From positions 1 to 19,230 of the forward strand of contig CAMYMO010000037.1 in assembly GCA_947259425.1 (NCBI GenBank): a DNA stretch of 19,230 nucleotides, in the 5' to 3' direction. This DNA comes from an uncultured Ectothiorhodospiraceae bacterium. Lineage in GTDB: Bacteria; Pseudomonadota; Gammaproteobacteria; UBA6429; Thiohalophilaceae. Within the stretch, counting starts at the first letter, position 1. Each line of letters starts with the position of its first letter. The position numbers were made by a program, and so were the translations under genes. The notes below the pieces were generated by a model. It was not told where the DNA came from, did not search any database, and saw only the letters and a list, made by a program, of their open reading frames with translations. Below, in pieces: positions 14,999 through 19,230 of this stretch.

Positions 14999-16075
14999 TT
15001 AATCACATACGTCATCATCCAGTACCATATCAGCTCTTTGCTGCCAAAAATCAGGATTAGGTTTTGGATAATGAACAGTACGAACTTCATTACTATCAAA
15101 AATCGTCGTACGCATCGCATCATAAAAATATCTTGAGTCATGTACATATTTACTTTTTATGATTTCATCGAATTTCGTCCCTTGTTTATTTTGTTGATAG
15201 AAATCTTCAACTTCCGATGATATTTCCACCGTCTTAGGTCTCGGGTGATTATTTAAAGGTAGCAGTGGCAGCTTCGCATCAACCATTCGTTGATGCATCT
15301 CCCTTAACGGAATTCGGGAAAGGTCGTTAAGTTTTTCGGGTATTGCCGGGATACGAATACGATTATTACCACGACGCTTTATAATTCGCTCTGGACGTGC
15401 TTGTTGATTGGCATAACCTCCACCAACATCAGAGTGTGCGCCTGGGAACGATATTTCAAGCATTTTATTTTCATCCAGGGATTCATTCGCAGAAGATTTT
15501 ATGGATTTTAAGTCAAATAGAGAGCGCTTCTCATGCTCAGCAATAAAATGAACCGTTTTACCGACAAAATTCGGGTCGACATCAAAATCAAAACCAGGAT
15601 CAATACTGTTACCAGGTATGCCAAAAGACGCAACCGTATCGAATAGACCTAAAAACCTTATCTCAATGTCATCAAAAGGTTCTGCAGTACGTTCATCTAT
15701 CAGGCCCTCATATTTTATGCAATTTATGAAATGGCGTGCTTGCGAAGCACCTCGGCTAAAGCCACAGATATCAATCACCTTAGGCGAAAGCTCTCTTACC
15801 TTATCCGTATTAAAATAATCCTGTACATCGGCGAGCATTATTTCGATTCGTTCAAGCCCACCTATACCTGATAGGCAACCAACGATGGACTCGCCCAACT
15901 CTGAACCTACACCCCGAATATAAAATGAGTGATTATTAATAAAATTGTCTGAATCGCTTACATCATATAACTCAAAGAGTTTGACAATATTAGATTCACA
16001 TTCTTTATCAACATCATTATCTTTACAATTACCGGTACCATCAAAAAACACACCGACTTGTATGCCTTTTGGCAT
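14999..16075 (-). CDS. DUF2235 phospholipase-like alpha/beta hydrolase, candidate type VI effector
   Basis: The 358-residue protein has the DUF2235 hallmarks. These are VFFDGTGN at 9-16, the nucleophile elbow GFSRG at 105-109 with Ser107, GLFDTVASFG at 143-152 with Asp146, and FPGAHSDVGGGYA with His214 and Asp216. KYVHDS at 309-314 provides the likely catalytic His312. Tle1-type phospholipases of the type VI secretion system belong to this family, but many members lie outside secretion clusters. It has no signal peptide, as expected of contact-delivered effectors. GGAGG lies a few bases before the ATG, an excellent ribosome binding site. No vgrG, hcp or adaptor gene lies in the window. The neighbouring plus-strand gene is decayed. 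It is convergent with the cytochrome gene. Confidence 0.9.
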   Translation of the reverse strand: MPKGIQVGVFFDGTGNCKDNDVDKECESNIVKLFELYDVSDSDNFINNHSFYIRGVGSELGESIVGCLSGIGGLERIEIMLADVQDYFNTDKVRELSPKVIDICGFSRGASQARHFINCIKYEGLIDERTAEPFDDIEIRFLGLFDTVASFGIPGNSIDPGFDFDVDPNFVGKTVHFIAEHEKRSLFDLKSIKSSANESLDENKMLEISFPGAHSDVGGGYANQQARPERIIKRRGNNRIRIPAIPEKLNDLSRIPLREMHQRMVDAKLPLLPLNNHPRPKTVEISSEVEDFYQQNKQGTKFDEIIKSKYVHDSRYFYDAMRTTIFDSNEVRTVHYPKPNPDFWQQRADMVLDDDVCD

Positions 16076-16148
16076 AATACCCTCCTATATTAATTTCTTT
16101 ATATGTACAACAGCTAAAGTTTAGTCGATATATTGGTATTTGGGATGA

Positions 16149-17129
16149 TTAATTGTTATTCGAATTATTCCCCTGGATAGCGAATATATTTTGAAAAGCC
16201 CGGTCGGCATCACCGTTGTTGGTTCAATTAGTCCACACACCATCGAAACCGCATTCTTTAAATATCTGATTTTCTTTACGATTTATGTGTTCAGTTAAAA
16301 GAAACTCAGCAAAGGACCAAACGTGAATATCCCAACATCTGGCCTGCTATGAAAAAAAAGCCTGTAACGAGGTTATAATGTCGACGTAAAACCTGATGCT
16401 GAGCCTGACTGGGAAAAGCTGGAGGTTGGCAAAACCATTCATAAAGAATATTTTTACAGTAATCGTTATGCAAATTATAAACAACTTGCGAATTATAAAA
16501 TATCAAAAGACGGTCACTGCTAACTTATTATTGAACGGTCAGAAAACAGGGAAATTGATAATGGTAAAGATCGTTTCACGGTTACAATGAAAGGTTATAT
16601 AGCAAATTCAGCTAGTCTTTCCGGTGCTGCAGCTAATCCTCCCTATAAAAGGATAAAGGTAAGACGTCATCTCAGTCCCGTGCTAACTCGAATTGAAAAT
16701 GATCGCGAACTTAACAAACTCATTACTGACCACCCTGAGATTGCGCGTTACTTAAATTCTTTGCTGAGTAGTGGGGCAAACCGCACATCAGGCACTAACC
16801 GCGGGATTTCAAAGGCGACTATTGATATCCTGCGTGAGTCATTCGGTATTAACGAGGATAGAGGCAGTCCAAATGTTCAAATGCCACGTGCGAATGATGA
16901 GCATTTCATATTAGGTCATGCTTGTGACATTGTTTGTAGCTCCACTTTTAATACACGTCAATGGTACTACTACCACATGCGTCACTACCCTTCCACCATG
17001 TGACGCCCTATTATATTAAAGAGCGAAGTGACCATCGACAAAACCGTCGCAATAAAAGAAGCCACTCGTTTTAAAATCCTGGGTAAGCTGGATGAGAAGC
17101 TGTTTATACCCCCGAAACAAAAATGCTAA
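16149..17129 (+). pseudogene. Decayed gene with frameshifts and in-frame stops
   Basis: No intact gene spans 16076-17304, but much of it reads as protein in pieces. Piece A (16149-16298, first frame) includes DSEYILKSPVGITVVGSISP. Piece B (16262-16378, second frame) includes FLYDLCVQLKETQQRTKREY and NIWPAMKKKP. Piece C returns to the first frame at 16368 and reads VKPDAEPDWEKLEVGKTIHK and KEYFYSNRY until TAA at 16521, then continues through LIIERSENREIDNGKDRFTV, TGA at 17001 and VTIDKTVAIKEATRFKILGK to TAA at 17127. So there are two compensating shifts and two internal stops. The protein family is unrecognised. It faces away from the DUF2235 lipase gene, so a lost immunity or accessory partner is a guess. 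The best start at 16587 (138 codons) may still be translated. Confidence 0.6.
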
Positions 17130-17143
17130 GAATACAGCACTAG

Positions 17144-17290
17144 ATGAAGCTTGCCTTATATATACTAACCTTTGGCTTTATCCAGTTTGCTTATACTGAA
17201 GAATATGATGAAGCTATCTTAAAGTTGTCGGTAAAAACGGCAGAAAATAAGTATTACTACAATATATCGACGCTAAAACGTTACAACTAA
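17144..17290 (+). CDS. 48-residue ORF with signal-peptide-like N-terminus
   Basis: The frame reads MKLALYILTFGFIQFAYTEE and then a short charged/aromatic tail of 28 residues (ending near YNISTLKRYN). The first 17 residues resemble a Sec signal peptide with weak cleavage after FAYT. No Shine-Dalgarno sequence precedes the ATG and no family is recognised. It follows the decayed gene by 15 bases. It may be a remnant of a truncated periplasmic protein from the same decaying locus. Confidence 0.3.
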   Translation: MKLALYILTFGFIQFAYTEEYDEAILKLSVKTAENKYYYNISTLKRYN

Positions 17291-17304
17291 CGCTAGCAAA
17301 CCTT

Positions 17305-18231
17305 TCATTCCGCAGGATACAGTTCTCGAACAACCCACCTGGCAAACTCTGTACGAGTACAACTATCTGAATTATTAATTCCCTGGCCTTCTACTACTCG
17401 GTAAATCACCATATCTTTGTTTGGGTCGTCAGATTTATGCTCGTCAATAATTCGTCTTACCGACCATTCGGCACCATGTTTACTATTGGTATAATAATGT
17501 CCTAATAAAATCTGATTCGCATTAAAAGTCGGCGAAAGCGCATGCTCAAGTGCCAGAGCAAAGATATTCTGTAGATCATCGGCACTTAGGTCGACGACGA
17601 CATCTAAGTCTAATAATGCTCGTTCAATATTCTTTTTATCAATATAACGAAATGACTTCTTTTCACTACTTGCTGGTTTATCGGTAAATCGCATCATGCT
17701 GACAGGATAACGTCGCCATGGGAAGAAACTGTTAAACACAACGGCCACTATAAATATTATTACTGTATTTAATAATACTGGCGTCAGCATATAGGCATAT
17801 CCGAGTTCATGTATTTGCGGCGTACCCACCACAGCGACCAGCGCTGTCGCCCCACCTGGGGGGTGAATGCAGCGTAGAATATGCATCGCTCCAATCGCCA
17901 AACCAACAGCAAGACCCGAGGCAAGAAATAACATATCAGGGAATAATTGGTAGCACGTTACACCCACTCCAGCCGATATGACTTGTCCTCCTATCAAGGC
18001 CCAGGGTTGTGATAAACGCCCATGTGGTACCGCAAAAACCAGCACCGCCGATGCGCCCATTGAAGGCACAATTAATGCTGCTCCAGCCAGCCCGGTAAAG
18101 TAAAAACTGATCCAGGCGATAAAAAATATTCCAACAAAACCGCCAAGCGTCGACACCAACATTTCCGCAGAGCTAACCGAAGCCTCTATGCCAAACATTT
18201 TTAGTGCATTTCTACGATTAAATTTCAGCAT
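17305..18231 (-). CDS. HPP family membrane protein with C-terminal soluble domain
   Basis: The 308-residue protein has four to five membrane helices within residues 25-170 and the family signature CIHPPGGATAL at 121-131, with HPP at 123-125. PSMGASAVLVFAVPHGRLSQPWA at 56-78 is also typical. Members in cyanobacteria and plant chloroplasts have been linked to nitrite transport, but bacterial function is mostly unknown. Residues from about 190 form a soluble region of about 115 residues, with FARWVVREL near the C-terminus. It does not resemble a CBS pair by eye, which some family members carry. No clear ribosome binding site is seen before the ATG at 18229-18231. Confidence 0.85.
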   Translation of the reverse strand: MLKFNRRNALKMFGIEASVSSAEMLVSTLGGFVGIFFIAWISFYFTGLAGAALIVPSMGASAVLVFAVPHGRLSQPWALIGGQVISAGVGVTCYQLFPDMLFLASGLAVGLAIGAMHILRCIHPPGGATALVAVVGTPQIHELGYAYMLTPVLLNTVIIFIVAVVFNSFFPWRRYPVSMMRFTDKPASSEKKSFRYIDKKNIERALLDLDVVVDLSADDLQNIFALALEHALSPTFNANQILLGHYYTNSKHGAEWSVRRIIDEHKSDDPNKDMVIYRVVEGQGINNSDSCTRTEFARWVVRELYPAE

Positions 18232-18549
18232 AATAATTTAACTAGATGGTTATGTTTCGATAAGGTATACGGAATGCAACGGCGGGATAGATAAAATAAA
18301 CGCAATGTAAAAAGACCAAGACTATTCATATACAGTCCTAAGTTACTGAATCTAGTCATCATTATCAAATCCATCAACATCTGTGGCAGTCTAATCGTCC
18401 ACCTCGACACTTGAATATGGTCAAATAATTTACAATCTGTAACACGGTATTTGTTAACCCTATTATAGATAAGTGTTATAAATAGACCTGTACAGAGATG
18501 TTCTCTCGACCAGGGCGGTCATTTTGCAATTACAATAGGAGATGGCCAA
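18232..18549. other. Intergenic region between HPP and FHA genes
   Basis: These 318 bases hold divergent control signals for the HPP gene (minus) and the FHA gene (plus). I see no convincing gene. The only longer minus-strand frame overlaps the HPP start and looks like chance. A possible -35, TTGTTA, is at 18451-18456, but no -10 at proper spacing is clear. AGGAG at 18537-18541 is the FHA ribosome binding site. Confidence 0.5.
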
Positions 18550-18831
18550 GTGACGACCCTAACGGTGATCGGAAATACTTACCCTGAACAAATTAACCTG
18601 GAGCCCGGCACGGTTTTTATTGGTCGAGCGATAGATAATGATGTTAAATTTCGAGATAAATTAATCAGTGCGCATCATGCAAAAATTGTTACCTGCTTTG
18701 ACGCTTCATACATCGAAGACCTGTCGAGTACGAATGGCACGTTCATCAATGGTAAACGAGTCAAAATGCATACGCTCCATCCAGGTGATGAAATCATAGT
18801 CGGCCACCGGCGAATGGTCGTGAATGGCTAA
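18550..18831 (+). CDS. Stand-alone FHA-domain protein
   Basis: The 93-residue protein is essentially one forkhead-associated domain. The signatures are FIGRAIDNDV at 23-32, SAHHAKI at 40-46 and IEDLSSTNGTFINGKRV at 55-71, which provide the conserved Gly-Arg, Ser-x-x-His and Ser-Ser-Thr-Asn-Gly residues that bind phosphothreonine. It should read phosphorylation of a partner protein. Translation begins at GTG 18550-18552, with AGGAG eight bases upstream; no ATG is available in this frame. No kinase or phosphatase gene is visible in the window. Orphan single-domain FHA proteins occur in secretion and signalling systems, but no link to the DUF2235 lipase can be claimed. Confidence 0.9.
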   Translation: MTTLTVIGNTYPEQINLEPGTVFIGRAIDNDVKFRDKLISAHHAKIVTCFDASYIEDLSSTNGTFINGKRVKMHTLHPGDEIIVGHRRMVVNG

Positions 18832-18931
18832 CCATCATACCGATGCAATAAATCCAGCATTCCAGTTCTCGCAAATTTAATAACTCCGACATTGGTATAA
18901 GTGACATCGTTGAAATACCCTAGATATTCGC

Positions 18932-19230
18932 TTAATTTGAGTGAGCACTGTTTTTAGCTAACCGCTTCCAGAGTGCCAATAATATTTGGTCATCATCACG
19001 CACATAAAATGTCTCAAGTGCATCCTCTTGCGCCTCAACGATTTCTTCCCAGTATTCCCAGTTCGAAAGTAATTTATTTAACTTAGTCGTTACCTCAGAT
19101 CTATTTAATGGATCGATCAAAAGATCAGTGTTAATAATTTCGGCAACACCAGAATTTTTAGGATAGCGAATGGGCACACGATGTTGCATAGCCTCAAGCA
19201 CAACCATACCAAAGAATTCAGCACGTGAAG
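18932..19230 (-). CDS. Glycosyltransferase, GT4/GT1 type, C-terminal part
   Basis: The frame is open through the right edge of the window, so the N-terminus is missing. It reads SRAEFFGMVVLEAMQHRVPI and then SGVAEII, matching the C-terminal nucleotide-sugar site of GT4 glycosyltransferases ('E.FG.v.lEAma.g.PVi.s...G..Eii'). The second Glu of that motif is conserved here in VVLEAM. The retained tail of about 70 residues is charged and helical. Substrate and acceptor are unknown. The upstream genes beyond the edge might tell whether it belongs to a polysaccharide locus. Confidence 0.8.
   Translation of the reverse strand, partial: SRAEFFGMVVLEAMQHRVPIRYPKNSGVAEIINTDLLIDPLNRSEVTTKLNKLLSNWEYWEEIVEAQEDALETFYVRDDDQILLALWKRLAKNSAHSN

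Noticed and set aside
16076..17304. Insertion sequence or integron cassette as the cause of the decayed region
   Set aside because: No transposase-like frame, terminal inverted repeats or attC-like core sites could be recognised.
18225..18410. Minus-strand 61-codon frame in the HPP leader
   Set aside because: It overlaps the HPP start, has clustered methionines and no recognisable domain, and looks like the leader of HPP.

Overview
The window comes from a moderately AT-rich chromosome, very probably of a gammaproteobacterium. The best indicators are YcgN and YcgL, small proteins typical of that class, together with an E. coli-like HemN, YaaA and a zinc-type adenylate kinase. No rRNA, tRNA, CRISPR array or intact insertion sequence was seen. 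Both ends cut a gene: the C-terminus of a PhnD-type substrate-binding protein on the left and the C-terminus of a family 1/4 glycosyltransferase on the right.

Layout. Positions 1-4464 are housekeeping: phnD-like (partial, +), then ycgN, adk, ycgL and hemN on the minus strand, then yaaA (+). The phnD-like and ycgN stop codons abut. A strong plus-strand terminator for the phnD-like gene lies inside ycgN, and adk has its own minus-strand terminator. An MFS transporter (4475-5686, -) follows.

The most unusual block is 5761-9649. An AAA ATPase with a TPR-like N-terminus (6729-8018, -) overlaps by ATGA a six-TPR protein with two C-terminal membrane helices (5761-6732, -). A second protein of the same architecture and repeat register (8151-9131, +) diverges from the ATPase, from a promoter that appears to give a leaderless mRNA. 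A 154-residue protein of unknown function (9185-9649, -) follows. I infer a membrane-tethered remodelling or unfolding machine, the best candidate here for an undescribed system.

Positions 9735-14972 hold a LysR regulator with a strong candidate operator, a frameshifted remnant, a DUF4892/OmpA-type envelope protein, a lipoprotein, a YtoQ protein, a membrane-anchored LuxR-type regulator, and a divergent cytochrome b561-type protein with an acidic, His-containing loop.

Positions 14999-17290 contain an orphan DUF2235 lipase (type VI effector-like) beside a decayed plus-strand gene with compensating frameshifts and in-frame stops, plus a 48-codon ORF. The right end has an HPP-family membrane protein, a stand-alone FHA-domain protein and the partial glycosyltransferase. 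Functions of the TPR/AAA cluster, the lipoprotein, the 154-aa protein and the decayed genes are unknown; all family calls rest on motifs read by eye.
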